Shown here piece after piece: positions 46,927 through 62,890 of a stretch of DNA of 64,000 nt; within the stretch, counting starts at the first letter, position 1, and each line of letters opens with the position of its first letter. The position numbers and the translations under genes are program-made. Source of the DNA: Echiichthys vipera (taxonomy: Eukaryota; Chordata; Actinopteri; Perciformes; Trachinidae); contig OY829665.1 of NCBI GenBank assembly GCA_963691815.1, positions 20,813,294 to 20,877,293 on the forward strand. Reading direction: 5' to 3'. Below the pieces are notes generated by a model, which saw only the letters and a list, made by a program, of their open reading frames with translations, was not told the origin of the DNA and did not search any database.

Positions 46927-47168
46927 TTGAGGTGTAACTCCGGGGGAAATTGGACCCCACAGTCCTTTTCCGTATGAATATACTGTACATCAAATAAGCT
47001 GTCAAGCTACTCAGTGTTAGCTATGTCTGGCTGTTAGCGGCTGCCCGGGATTACTCTGCTAATAGGCGATGACCCAAAAAACTTGTCTTGTCTTGATGGC
47101 TTATTTGATGTATATTCATGCCGAAGAAGACCATGGGGTCCAATTTCACTGGAGTTATTCTTTAAGAT
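46927..47168. mobile_element. Short fold-back element
   Basis: 'gtgtaactccgggggaaattg' pairs with 'caatttcactggagttattc', and 'acatcaaataagctgtcaag' with 'cttgatggcttatttgatgt', across a core of about 70 bp. It belongs to the 32299 fold-back family. Confidence 0.75.
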
Positions 47169-48319
47169 GTTCTTTCAATATATTTGGCGGTGATATAAAG
47201 TTCATGTCAATATGTAAATTGGGGTTAAACATGCAACAGTACTGGTATAGTTCTTGAGCTCCAGGCCTAAATATGAATAACAAACAGAAAAAGCAGTGAG
47301 CATTAGCAGTTATGTGTCTTACATGGTCCACGTGCCGTTTACCGAGTTCACCCTTCAGGATTTCTTGGTGTTTTGGAGGTTTGCACCTGCATGTTTGCTT
47401 ATATGTCTGACGGGCCTTTTCAAAGCATTCAAAAGCAATATTTCATGTTTTCAGACCCACATCCAAATTCACTCCCCTCATTTAGCGCTCTCTCCCTAAA
47501 CGTGCGCGGGCTGCACGAGGCTGGCCTCAGAATGGAGCTTGTCCGCTGCACTCCATAAACATGCCAGCTACAGTTTGTCCAATCAACATATAAATTCCTA
47601 GAAACCAATATTCCTTTATTACAAGATATGTTGAATAGTTGTCATGCTCCAAAAATGCAGTCTGTTGCATTTGAATCTTTGCCTGTAAATAATCCTGAAG
47701 AACAGCTCTCTCCTTCTTCCCTTTAAGTCTGAAAGTATTCCACCCTGACACAGATGGGGTTTGCACTTACGGCTCCTCAACAGCAGCAGGGACTGGAAAA
47801 AGCAGGGGAGAGTAGGCCAGGCACGCAGGGAATGTCCAGTTATCTAATATGAGAAATGACCATTGCTCTAAAACAGGAATGTTGAACTTCAGGTTGAAAA
47901 ACAGAGTGGCTGGCTGCTTTGTTTTGGAAACTTTCCTCTTGGTTCCTTAAATTGAACTGCACTCGCCGTTCTCTCCGTTTAATCGTTGTCATATTAAAGT
48001 GAACGAAGTTAGATTAAATCTGCTGTCATGTTCAAAACACTGATTTATCTCTTTAAGGTGCTACAGAAAAACAGACTAATCATCCCACAAAAATGTGTCA
48101 TAACTATTTATCTCTTAATGCTGTACAGAAGTGTTGCACTGAATATGATGAATATGGTGATTTATTGAATAAACTACTGTCCACATGCTCATTGTTCTCA
48201 TGTTTTTTGCATAAATCTGGCTGTCAGACATGTATGCTGACAACTTGTACTTGTAAACACACTCAGAACGGGAGAGTAACTGGTAATGATGTAGTCCTCT
48301 GTCTTCTGTATGTCATACT
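47169..48319. other. Gene-free stretch
   Basis: Nothing recognised. Confidence 0.4.
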
Positions 48320-48965
48320 TATAGATAGATAGATAACTTTATTTACCCCGAGGGAAAATGAGGTCATCGTAGCAGCGGTACAATACAATCAGAAATACAA
48401 AATATAGAATACAATAAGAGTACAGTATGGCTAATTTAAAACACTATATACAATAAGATGCTTAGCAGTTCCAGATCAATATTAAATACTGGGCAGAATG
48501 GAACTGTGTGGATTTTAAGGTGCAAGATGAAGAGATAAAGGTGCATTTTTAATGGCAGTGGTAGATTTCAGTAATAAGTCACTTGAATGATGTGAGTGTG
48601 TTTCCTGAGCGTTGCTGTGAAGATAAAGGTGCATTTGTAATGACAGTGGTAGATTTCAGTCATAAGTCACTTGAATGATGAGTGTGTTTCCTGAGCGTTG
48701 CTGTGCAGCGTCGTAGAGTGTGATGGCAGCAGGTAGGAATGATTTCCTGTTCCGTTCTTTAAGGCAGCGAGGTTGAAGGAGTCTGCTGCTGAAGCTGCTC
48801 TGAAGCTCGTCCAGGGTTTGGTGAAGGGGATGAGAGACATCGTCCGTGATCACCAGCAGTTTTGCATCCTGTGCTTCATCACCTCCTCCAGGGTGACGAG
48901 CTTAGAGCCAACAACAGACCCGGCCTTCTTTATGAGTGTGTTTAGTCTGTTTGTGTCTTTTGCTT
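48320..48965 (-). mobile_element. LINE 3' fragment with internal 86-bp tandem duplication
   Basis: The same element as 27091-27895: (GATA)n end, and a minus-strand SFSSRLLQPRCLKERNRKSF frame. About 86 bp ('ggtgcatttttaatggcagt' to 'cctgagcgttgctgtg') is present twice in tandem, at 48540-48620 and 48628-48705. Shorter at its 5' side than the 27-kb copy. Confidence 0.8.
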
Positions 48966-51891
<2,926 letters not shown>

Positions 51892-52048
51892 GGGCGCACT
51901 CACACTGTCCATCCGTACCGTGCCGAAGCCCGTTTCACGGCTAAAGTCTAGTTTGTTTGACCAGTGTGAGTACAGGCGCAGTATCGTTGCCGGTCACGGC
52001 CCGTTTGGGAGAGGTGGCATGTTTGCATATGTACGAGCATGAACGCGC

Positions 52049-52081
<33 letters not shown>

Positions 52082-52511
52082 AGAGCAAGAGCACGAGGCC
52101 TACGTCGGTTCTGACGTCATTTTATGTGCCCCTGTTCGGACATAGAAAAAAGAAGGAGGGACCATGCACGGACATTTAAAACAATGTCGGCCAAAGGTTC
52201 ACGTTGGTGTGATGCGGAGGTGGAGTGTTTACTGCAGATTTGGTCGATGAAAAGATTCAAAAACAGTCGACAAGACGCACAAAAACTCTGAGGTCTATGG
52301 AAAGTTTTGTAAACAAAGCGACGCATCGGGATGACGTCATCAATGCGTGTGACGTGTTATGGCGTGATGACGTATGGACAGCAAGAAGCATTCACCAAGG
52401 CCCAGGTAGTGTGAGTACGAACGGGCCTGGCCTGTGGGAGGAGAGGGAGGGGGGGGGGGCAAATACCCTAAAGCACAGGGCACGGAACGGATGGACAGTG
52501 GGAGTGCGCCC
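51892..52511 (+). mobile_element. PIF/Harbinger-like MITE, copy 3 (subfamily A)
   Basis: 620 bp, with GGGCGCACTCACACTGTCC at the left and GGACAGTGGGAGTGCGCCC at the right. Flanks TAA / TTA. A Myb/SANT-like start at 52184 is followed by GSRWCDAEVECLLQIW, then shifts frame. It carries an expanded (GAGCAC)n run at about 52045-52097. Confidence 0.85.
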
Positions 52512-53894
<1,383 letters not shown>

Positions 53895-54485
53895 GAGCGT
53901 GATCACACTATCCTTTTGGCCGCGGCCAAAACCGGTTTTTCAGCTAAAGTCTAGTACCTTTAAGTAGTGTGAGCGCACCCGCTCCGCGCTCAACTGGGGC
54001 CAGCTGGGCCGCCACGGCCCGCTTGAAAGAGGTGGGCTTTAGCGGAGCCGTTTGCACATGTACGAGCACGAGCGTGCGCACGTGTACGCGCACGAGCACG
54101 AGCCCTACGGCAGTAGCGTTATGTCCGCCTGTTCGGACATGTAAATAGAAGGACGGACCATGCGCGGACATTTAACAACAACAACAATGGTGGTGAAAGG
54201 TTCACGTTGTGTTTACTGCAGATTTGGTCGATGAAAATATTCAAAAACAGTCGACAAGACGCACAAAAACTCCGAGGTCTACGGAAAGATTTGTAAACAA
54301 AGCCACACACACGCGATCAATGCGTGTGACGTGTTACGGCTTGAAGGCGTATGGACAGCAAGAAGCATTGGCCGAGGCCCTGGCAGTGTGAGTACAAACA
54401 GGGCTGGGGCGCGGGGGGGAGAGGGAGGGGGGACAAGTACCCTAAAGTCCGGGTCTCGGTCCGGGAGGATAGTGTGAGCGCGCCC
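53895..54485 (+). mobile_element. PIF/Harbinger-like MITE, copy 4 (subfamily B)
   Basis: 591 bp. The left end GAGCGTGATCACACTATCC matches the complement of the right end ATAGTGTGAGCGCGCCC. Perfect TTA flanks (53892-53894 and 54486-54488). Very similar to 14713-15320 but lacks about 25 bp of the Myb-like start around 54205. Confidence 0.85.
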
Positions 54486-54754
54486 TTACATTACCCTGCG
54501 GTTGAAAATTTACTGATGTATATGTAGAAAAGGCAGAAAATACTCCGGAGGAAGAACAACAATGGTGAAAAGTAAGACCAGAAGTTTAATTGCTTGGACA
54601 GATGATATGGTGAGACTGTTACCGAAAGTAACACCTGTATTAGGTGGAAACGGTGGAGGAAAACACTGATTTGGAATCGTTGCAATTCAAATACAGCAAC
54701 AAAGTGGTACCAGGAGCATTATCCATCTGGGCCAGTTTCAAGAACATGGCTAAA

Positions 54755-55390
54755 GCTGCGTTCAGATCGGACGCAATGGATGCGATGCAATTACTTATTA
54801 AGTCAATGTACAGATGCGATTATGAGAGGGGAAGTGTGTTAATCGTGTTACACGTCGCCTGTCTCCAGTGTGCCCAAGGTACAAACAGCCAGCATTGAGA
54901 CTGTGGTAGGCGTCAAAGTGAAGTTCTCCGTGATAACATCCAGGGGATCACCAAAGCCGACATTGCGGAGCAGAGCATATCTCTGGTCTGGTCTACGAGG
55001 AGACCTGCTGTGTGCTGAAGAGGCAGGGCCGCATCCTGAAAAGCTTCAGATGTTAAATCCGTGACGGCCTGATCTCACGACAACACAACGGCTCTTTTAA
55101 GAGCCACACACTTCTTCTGAGAGCTCATTTCTGTTTGGTTCCATTTAGCACAACAGCAGAGTAGGGTATAACTGCAGGCTGAGCCAGTCGAGCTGCAGTT
55201 AGCTAGCCGCCTCCGGCTCGCTAAAGGAGGCGGCTAGCTAACTGGTTCATTTGCCTCGTTTGGTTTCCGACGCTCCAAACGCGGGATTGGAGCGATGATC
55301 CAAATATAATCAAGCGGCATGTTACTCGTGTTTCTTGTGATTTAATCGTGAATTAATCGTGTCTGGTCTTAATGCATCTGAATGCTCCCT
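54755..55390. mobile_element. TIR element related to the one at 15962
   Basis: Its left tip GCTGCGTTCAGAT roughly mirrors the right tip ATCTGAATGCTCCC. The interior shares 'gacggcctgatctcac' and 'agagccacacacttct' blocks with 15962-16647. Copies differ at the tips, so this is a relative or a recombinant. Confidence 0.55.
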
Positions 55391-55499
55391 TTAAGTGGTG
55401 AATAACCCAGCACCCCTGGACGGGTTCAGCCAATGAGCTGATTGAGTTTTCACCCCCTTCGAGGCGGGGTGAAGACCATCTTTAGAGGGACACACACTT

Positions 55500-56010
55500 A
55501 TGATCAGAGAAGAGGAGGTGCAGCAGCAGCAAGTGCTTGAGAGCGTTAATGCACAGAACAGCCCAGGGCCTGACAACATGGCTGGCAGGGTGCTGAAACA
55601 CTGCTTAGCCCAACTGACCGACATTTGCTGCTCACCCTTTCTTTACTTTCAGCTCCCTCTGGATCCTCAGGTGTTCCCGTTAAAACCCCTTCTCCAAGTA
55701 AAACACATGTGAGTACAGCTCCCTCACTCCATTTGTAGATAAGTCGCTACAAAACATCACTAAAACCAACATCATCAACTCAACTAAGCATCTCCTGGAA
55801 CCTTACTGCATTGTTTGCTGGTATGGAAAGTCCTAAGTGATCCACAGGAACAAGCTCAGGAATTTTATTTGTTTCATTCCTGATTTGAATTACATTATTA
55901 TTATTATTATTATTATTATTGGCCAACGCTGTGTTATTGTTGTTATTGCTGCTGCTTATTTTATGTAGGTTGATGTGTCTCTGTGTATCTGCTGTACTAC
56001 TAATAAAGTT
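55500..56010 (+). mobile_element. Internally deleted LINE fragment (CR1/Rex1-like)
   Basis: VLESVNAQNSPGPDNMAGRV followed by LKHCLAQLTDI is the RT entry region of jockey/CR1-type LINEs. After a deletion of most of the RT, 55800-55870 reads PYCIVCWYGKS, a stop, then HRNKLRNF, the thumb region. A (TTA)n run at 55891-55921 and an AATAAAG-type 3' end near 56000 follow. Confidence 0.75.
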
Positions 56011-56750
56011 TTCTCAACTAAAACTAAACATTACAGTTGTTCTTGAGTGAGTTAAATCCTATTTTATTATACACCTTTGACCTAATATTGTAATTTATTC
56101 AGTGATTTACAATCTCAGAACCCATTGACTATAAGTCTGAATGATTTCGTCTCTGGAGGCCACGGCCAACATTTCTGGGGTTCGGGTGTAGCCAGCAGAT
56201 ATATGGATAAAGGACATACAGACCAGGACTTCTGTCTCGTCCAGGTAGCAACTGGGACTTAGACAAGAGAATGGAGTTGAAGTTAAGAGACGACGTCTGC
56301 ATAAACAGATATCTGCATCAGATAAAAAAAGAATTATATATATACATCTAAAAATAAAATATAAATAAATATATAAATCATCATCATCGGGTACAAGCGG
56401 CTTAAATGTGTTTCCTCAGGAGGGGGGCTGGAGTCTCCCTTATCCATGAGGAACTCGGAGTAGAGCCGCTGCTCCTTTGTGTTGAAAGGAGCCAGTTGAG
56501 GTGGTTCAGGATCATCTAGTAAGGATAAACCCAGGGCGCCTCCCTAGGGAGGTGTTCCAGGCACGTCCAGCTGGGAGGAGGCCTCGGGGAAGACCCAGGA
56601 CCAGGTGGAGAGATTAGATCTCCACACTGGCCTGGGAACGCCTCAGGATCCACCAGTTAGAGCTGGTTAATGTGGCCCGGGAAAGGGAAGTTTGGGGTCC
56701 CCCACTGGAGCTGCTGCCCCTGAGACCCGACCCCAGATAAGCAGTTGAAG

Positions 56751-56818
56751 ATGAGATGAGATGAGATGAGATGAGATGAGATAAGATGAGATGAGATGAG
56801 ATGAGATGAGATGATGAG
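56751..56818. repeat. (AGATG)n pentanucleotide repeat
   Basis: About 13 AGATG units with one AGATA variant. Confidence 0.95.
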
Positions 56819-59231
56819 ACATAAATCATCATCAGTTGATAGCTGATGGGTTTCGAGATTGCATTTTGGCCAACGCCTTACTTTTGCTCTCACACAGACT
56901 GCTTACCTACGTGCAACCAAAGCCTGCTCAAACGAGATTGGTCAATACAACTCAGGCAACAAACAGAGACCAGACTGCTTCCATTACAAATGCCGTGTCC
57001 CGTCCCCTACAGATTCTGCATTCATATATATATACTGTATATGATTCTAGGAATTAAGTGATTTAAAACTCGTACGTATTACGTGCATTTGTTGTGTTTG
57101 TAGAAAGGGTATTGTCTTTTTTGAGGACTTAAAAAGTATTAAGTTAGATTTTAAAAAGTAACTGAGACAAACTGGACCAAAACGGACTGGAATCACTTAT
57201 TAAGTGAAGACGTAGAGACAAGCTTCACTGTGCTACTCTAGTGTAACCAGGGCTTTAATGTGTCCTTAATGGAGCCTTGATTCTCAAAAAACATCTAGCA
57301 CAACACACATTTAAAGAAGTGAGGCTTTGAGTCAGTTTTGAGGCTTTAGCGTCAACCCTCTGACCTGCTCGTCACACTCAACTTAAAACTCGGTGAACCC
57401 ACGGTCATTCAAAAGATAAACGGACCTGACTTGCAACCCTCTGAGCAAATGTAGCGTCAAACCTTGAGGAAGCAGCAGCAGGGAACATAGTCTTCCAAAA
57501 CATTAGCTGGCCGTCACTGTCTGTTCAAATCTGTGAAGACTGAATATGTGAAGGTGAGATTTACAACCCTTTAGCATTCAGCACACCTCGAGAAAACACA
57601 AGCATCTGAACAGACTGCATTACATCAACAAACAAATATTCATTTTGCAGCTTATGGCTTCAGTTGCATAACTAACCTGAAAAACAAATAGCTGACGCTC
57701 AAAACTCCCAAGAATGTCACTAAAATGTAAGGCAGTGTTCCACAGATGTTGTGAATGTTCTTAAGTTAATTGTTGATCCATGAATAGATATGGACGGCCA
57801 AAAGACAAAAGAGCTAAAGTTTAGATTTGAGCATGCACTAGGATCTTATGCTTCCTTTAGATGCACCTGATTAGCTTGTACTTTTCTATTTTGAGGCCAT
57901 AAACACAAATCTACACACAATTTTTCGAACCCCATTCCAATGCATGGAATATGCATTCATTTGAACTGATCAATTAGATGCTATTAAATACTTATGATAG
58001 TGAATGGTGGATGTTGCAGTCATGCTTTCATATGTGAACGGTCAGTTTTTGCTACAACGTAGTCGTAAGAAATCTATTTGAGCCTTTTTCTCTGTCTTTT
58101 ACTTTTAATTATATAATTCATGGATACACACATATATAATGCCAGGGGTACCACGCCTTCTAATGTATGTATGTGTATTGGGGCAAAAGGTTCACTCACA
58201 GTTTAACGTTTAGCTCATGTTATTTAATTATTATTATTATAACTGTATAATAATTAGCCTACCCTAGCTATTTCAGAATGTATCCATTAGGCTACTTTTG
58301 GCTAATAATAAGCTTCTATTCATAACTTCCAGCTAAGTATTTCAGCCTTCTTCCTTTAGTTTTAGGTAACTGCTGTATTTCAACCATACTTTTAGCTAAC
58401 TATGCAAACCATTTACCCATTACTTCTAAACATTTGAACTGTCTGTCCATTACTTTAGCTGTATGCTTAGACCTCACTGTTAGCTAGCTCTTAGTCACGA
58501 CATGTAGCATCCAGTGTTAACAGCTGACTCAATATGTGTACATATACCATATACCAAATGTATGTATGTATGTTTAATGTAGTTGAATCACTCTCCAAAC
58601 ATTTCTGAGAATCACTGCATTAAAGTAATACTGAAATTAATTGAATAACTATTTATACCATTTGGCACAGCCATTTAATGTGTCCAAAATGCATAACCTC
58701 CAACAACACTTGAACGCAGCCTTGTACCTGCTTTGATGATGGAGGGTCATTCCCCCGGCTGAAAAAGAACAGTAGAGAACAGTATGTGCTGCATGTAGTC
58801 ACCTTTATCACCTCTGACGGGCCGGGACTGTAACAGAGACCAGGTATGTTGTCACACTGCTCTCAATGCCAGCAGAGATGTGTGTCAGTAGTGGGGAAGC
58901 CAGACGGGAGGAGAAGTGTTCATGTTGTAAATGCCTCAAACGTGGCGCAACACATTCATTATCTTACATAAGGCCTTGTTTGAAGCTTGTGTCCTCGTTT
59001 TTGATTGGTTAGTTGCATGTTAAGACAGCTGAAACACGGTTTCAGTAAATGGTTTAATTAATGTTTTAAATCTGTACACAGTGTTTATTGAGCTTTGCGT
59101 AAAGTGAATCATGGCGTTCATTTATAATAACAGAGAGTTATTTTGGCAAATACAGGCTGAGTTACCTAACTTGTTGGCTCCAATTGCAAATCACCTACTT
59201 TATCACAGTGGGTGGTGAAATATATAGATTG
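56819..59231. other. Gene-free stretch
   Basis: AT-rich, no exon, RNA gene or transposon recognised. Some GCTAAC/TTTTAGCTAAC-type words recur at 58260-58500. Confidence 0.45.
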
Positions 59232-59800
59232 GAAAAGAACAGAATAGAAATACTTTATAGATCCCGAGCTGGGAAATTGCAGTTTAACAGCAGCATAACA
59301 CACAGACACATAACAGCAGTAATATAAAAATACAATATAAAAGATACTTAAAAATAAAATGTATAAATAAGTGGTCTAATTGTAGTGCAAATGCAGACAT
59401 ATAATAATCTAAGGTGCAGTGAACATATTATGAGAAAAAGCACAAGGTGCTTCTGATTGTATAGTTCTAAACAGTTGAACTGTTATTGCACAGTGTGATG
59501 GCATGTGGCAGGAAAGATTTCCTGTACCTGTCCCTTGGACAGCAGAACTGGAGCAGCCTGTGTGAGAAGGTGCTCCGCTGTCTGACCACTGTGTGATGGA
59601 GAGGGTGCTGATCATTGTCTATGGTGGATAACAGTTTGTTCAATGTTCTCCTCTCCACCACGGACTCAAAAGACTCCAAACTGAGACCAAGTACAGAGCC
59701 AACCGTCTTGATGATTTTATCAAGTTTGTTGGTGTCACTGGCTCTGGTGCTGCTGCCCCAACACACAGCAGCAAAGAAAAGGGCGCTGGCAACACACATA
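59232..59800 (-). mobile_element. LINE 3' fragment (CR1/Rex1-like)
   Basis: Minus strand reads ALFFAAVCWGSS, LDKIIKTVGSVLGL, LLSTIDNDQHPLHHTV and RYRKSFLPHAITLCN, the RT thumb and C-terminal tail. The 3' end is at 59232-59270. The next MITE begins directly beyond its 5' end. Confidence 0.85.
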
Positions 59801-59835
59801 TATAGAGAGTAGAATCAAAGTGCTGTATGTTTATT

Positions 59836-60345
59836 GGCTGTGGATACACACTGTCCATCTGTACCGTGCCCAAGCACGTTTCACGGCTAAAGTCTAGTTT
59901 GTTTAACCAGTGTGAGTGAAACCATACCGCGCCTAGGAGCACAAGGCCTATAGCGGTTCTGACGTAATTTACTGTGCGCCTGTTCGGACATAGAAATAGA
60001 AGGACGGACCATGCGTGGACATTTAAAACAATGGCGGGAAAGGTTCACGTTGGTGTGATGCGGAGGTGGAGTGTTAACTGCAGATTTGGTCGGATGAAAA
60101 TTTTCAAAAACAGTCGACAAGACGCACAAAAACTCTGAGGTCTATGGAAAGATTTGTAAACAAAGCGACGCATCGCGATGACATCAATCAATGCGTGTGA
60201 CATGTTACGGCGTGATGACGTATAGGCAGCAAGAAGCATTCGCCGAGGCCCAGGTAGTGTGAGTACAAACGGGCCTGGGCTGCGGGGGGGGGGACAAGTA
60301 CCCTAAAGCCCGGGCACGGTACGAATGGACAGTGTGAGTGCTCGC
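59836..60345 (+). mobile_element. PIF/Harbinger-like MITE, copy 5 (subfamily A, decayed left end)
   Basis: The right end ACAGTGTGAGTGCTCGC is followed by TAA. The left terminal repeat is degenerate ('gtggatacacactgtccatc'). It has the Myb/SANT-like start ('aatggcgggaaaggttcacg') and, unlike copies 2-4, keeps the extra G that reads IW-SDE across 60085. About 100 bp of the GAGCAC-rich region is lost. Confidence 0.75.
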
Positions 60346-60499
60346 TAAAATTCAGGGTACCAGATCAGCTTAGGCCACAGCCTTGTCGATGTGGGGCGTC
60401 GGACTAGTTTTGTCCCATGTAAAGATGTCTCAAAAAGTGTAGCAAGTCCCACTAGTTTTGCCTTCTTTCACTTGTTTTAACAGTTTCACAAAATGCAAT

Positions 60500-61876
60500 G
60501 AGTTCGCTTGCTTTTCAATGAAAAAATCCAATCTATAAGGCTAAATATCCACACAAATCAGCAAAATAACACAATGATGCAATCCCTAAAATCACCTTGG
60601 AATCAATCAACTGTAATGTCAGATTTTAATACACTTGACCAAAAAATCAGTCGAAGAAACAGTTCAGCATTTTTAATCATCAACATATTGTCTTGACAGA
60701 ATGCCGTCTGACTTTTTAAAACCTATTATAAGCTCTGTCCAAACGGATCTGCAGCAAATAATAATTTGCTCACTTCAATCAGGCACGTTTCCTAAACCCC
60801 TAAAAGTAGCTGCCATCAAGCCACTCTTAAAAAAGAGAACGTTGGATACCACCATTTTAACCAACTACAGACCCGTCTCGAATCTTCCCTTTATAACCAA
60901 GATTGTTGAGAAAGTGGTGGACATTTTGACAGTTTTCAATCAGGCTTCCGACCTCATCATGGCACAGACACAGCTCTTATCACAGTGTTAAATGACATAA
61001 GGTTGAACACTGACTCAGGCAAGGTGTCAGTTCTGGTTCTGTTGGATCTCAGTGCTGCCTTTGACACTGTAGATCACAGTATACTGCTGAACAGGTTGGA
61101 AACCTGGGCAGGACTCAGCGGGACAGTCCTAAAATGGTTCAGGTCCTACTTGGAGGAGTGGAGTTATTTTGTGACCAATGGTAGTTATCAATCCGATCCA
61201 GTGGCAATGACATGTGGAGTTCCTCAGGGGTCAGTCCTTGGACCTCTTCTGTTCAGCTTAATTTTGCTGCCTTTGGGTTAAATTATGCAGAATTCTAATG
61301 TCATCTATCATAGTTATGCAGATGACACACATATACTGTATATCTCGCACTGTCTCCAGATGACTGCAGTCCAATAGAGCCATTAAGTCACTGTTTAGAG
61401 CAAGTCAAAAATTGGATGAACCAAAATTTCCTTTAGTTAAAAACTGAGATCATTGTTTTTGGCAATAAAGAGAAGAGGGTTGCTGTCAGTAAACACCCCG
61501 AGTCACTGTCTTTAGAAACTAAAGACCAAGTCAGAAACTTTGGCGTGCTGATAGACTCAGATCTGACCTTCAACAGCCATATCAAATCAGTCACCAAATC
61601 AGCCTTTTATCTCTGAGATCTACTGACTCAGGTCAGTGGAGCACAGAGTTCAAACTAGACAACTGTGAGCACTTTTATATCCAGGTTAAAAACATTTCTC
61701 TTTTCATGTGCATATAACTGAGCTCTTTTTTAATAACTTTAAACATGATATATTTTCTATTATTTTACTATTTATATTCTTCCTTGCTCCTGCTTTTAAC
61801 TTTGTTTTTTTGAGCACATTGAGTTGCCTTGGTATGAAATGCGCTATATAAATAAAGATGCCTTGCCGTGCCTTAA
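60500..61876 (+). mobile_element. L2-clade LINE fragment, defective
   Basis: Frame pieces in order: NEKIQSIRLNI linker, then PSDFLKPIISSV, CSLQSGTFPKPLKVAAIKPL, NYRPVSNLPFITKIVEK. After a frameshift come VLVLLDLSAAFDTVDH (motif A, Asp present), GVPQGSVLGPLLFSL (motif B), a stop, then YADDTH in the next frame (61317-61334). Large deletions follow. The 3' end 'gaaatgcgctatataaataa' plus TGCCTTG repeats is the classic fish L2 tail. Inactive. Confidence 0.88.
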
Positions 61877-62295
61877 TTCAGTTTTGTAACGTGCTCCAAA
61901 AACCAGTGTATCCAGTGCAGTTGAAGGTTAGTTGAGGTCAGGAATCAAAGCAATAGAACAAAGATTCACAGTTGATTCAACAAAGCGTTTATCTGCAGCA
62001 TTAAATCACTCCAGCTCGTTAAACTGTAATAACAGTTTATAGGAAGATGAGATTATCCTGAAGATGTCAGCCTGGCGCCTGTGAGGTGCTGGGGTGAACA
62101 GTTTTAACCCGTGGCAGTCCTGCCCTGCTTTCATCCCTCACGTGTCTAAACCTCTTTATTTTGGGTTGGCGGGTGAGACTGCTTCATTTACTGTCTCGTG
62201 CGCTCTTGGGGTGGTGATAAGGTGAAACACGGTGGATTGTGATGAACATTTCTGGAGGCACTGAGGCATGAAACTCACAGCTCCTCTTCATCTAA
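61877..62295. other. Gene-free stretch
   Basis: Nothing recognised between the L2 tail and the next MITE. Confidence 0.4.
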
Positions 62296-62890
62296 GGGCG
62301 CACTCACACTGTCCATCCGTACTGTGCCCCGGGCTATAGGGTAGTTGTCCCCCCTCCCTCTCCCCCCGCGGCCCAGGCCGTTTGTACTCACACTACCTGG
62401 GCCTCGGCGAATGCTTCTTGCTGCCTATACGTGATCGCGCCGTAACACGTCACACGCATTGTCGCTTTGTTTACAAATCTTTCCATAGACCTCAGAGGTT
62501 TTGTGCGTCTTGTCGACTGTTTTTGAATCTTTTCATCCGACCAAATCTGCAGTAAACACTCCACCTCCACATCACACCAACGTGAACCTTTCGCCGCCAT
62601 TATTTTAAATGTCCGCGCATGGTCCGTCCTTCTTTTTTTCTATGTCCCAACAGGCGCACATAAAATTACAGTCAGAACCGACGTAGGCCTCGTGCTCCTG
62701 CACGTGCCCACACTCGTGCTCGTACATGTGCAAACGTGCTTTACAAAAGCCCACCTCTCCCAAACGGGCTTGGACGGCAAGCGTACCGCACCCAGACGCG
62801 GTATGGTTGCACTCACACTGGTCAAACGAACTAGACTTTGGCCGTGAAACGTGTTTGGGCACGGTACGGAAGGACAGTGTGAGTGCGCCC
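62296..62890 (-). mobile_element. PIF/Harbinger-like MITE, copy 6 (subfamily A)
   Basis: 595 bp with well-preserved ends (GGGCGCACTCACACTGTCC and its complement) and perfect TAA flanks (62293-62295 and 62891-62893). The Myb/SANT-like start is on the minus strand near 62600, reading MAAKGSRWCDVEVECLLQIW then SDEKIQKQ, the best-kept version in the window. It then shows the same frame change after KQ as the other copies. Confidence 0.9.
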
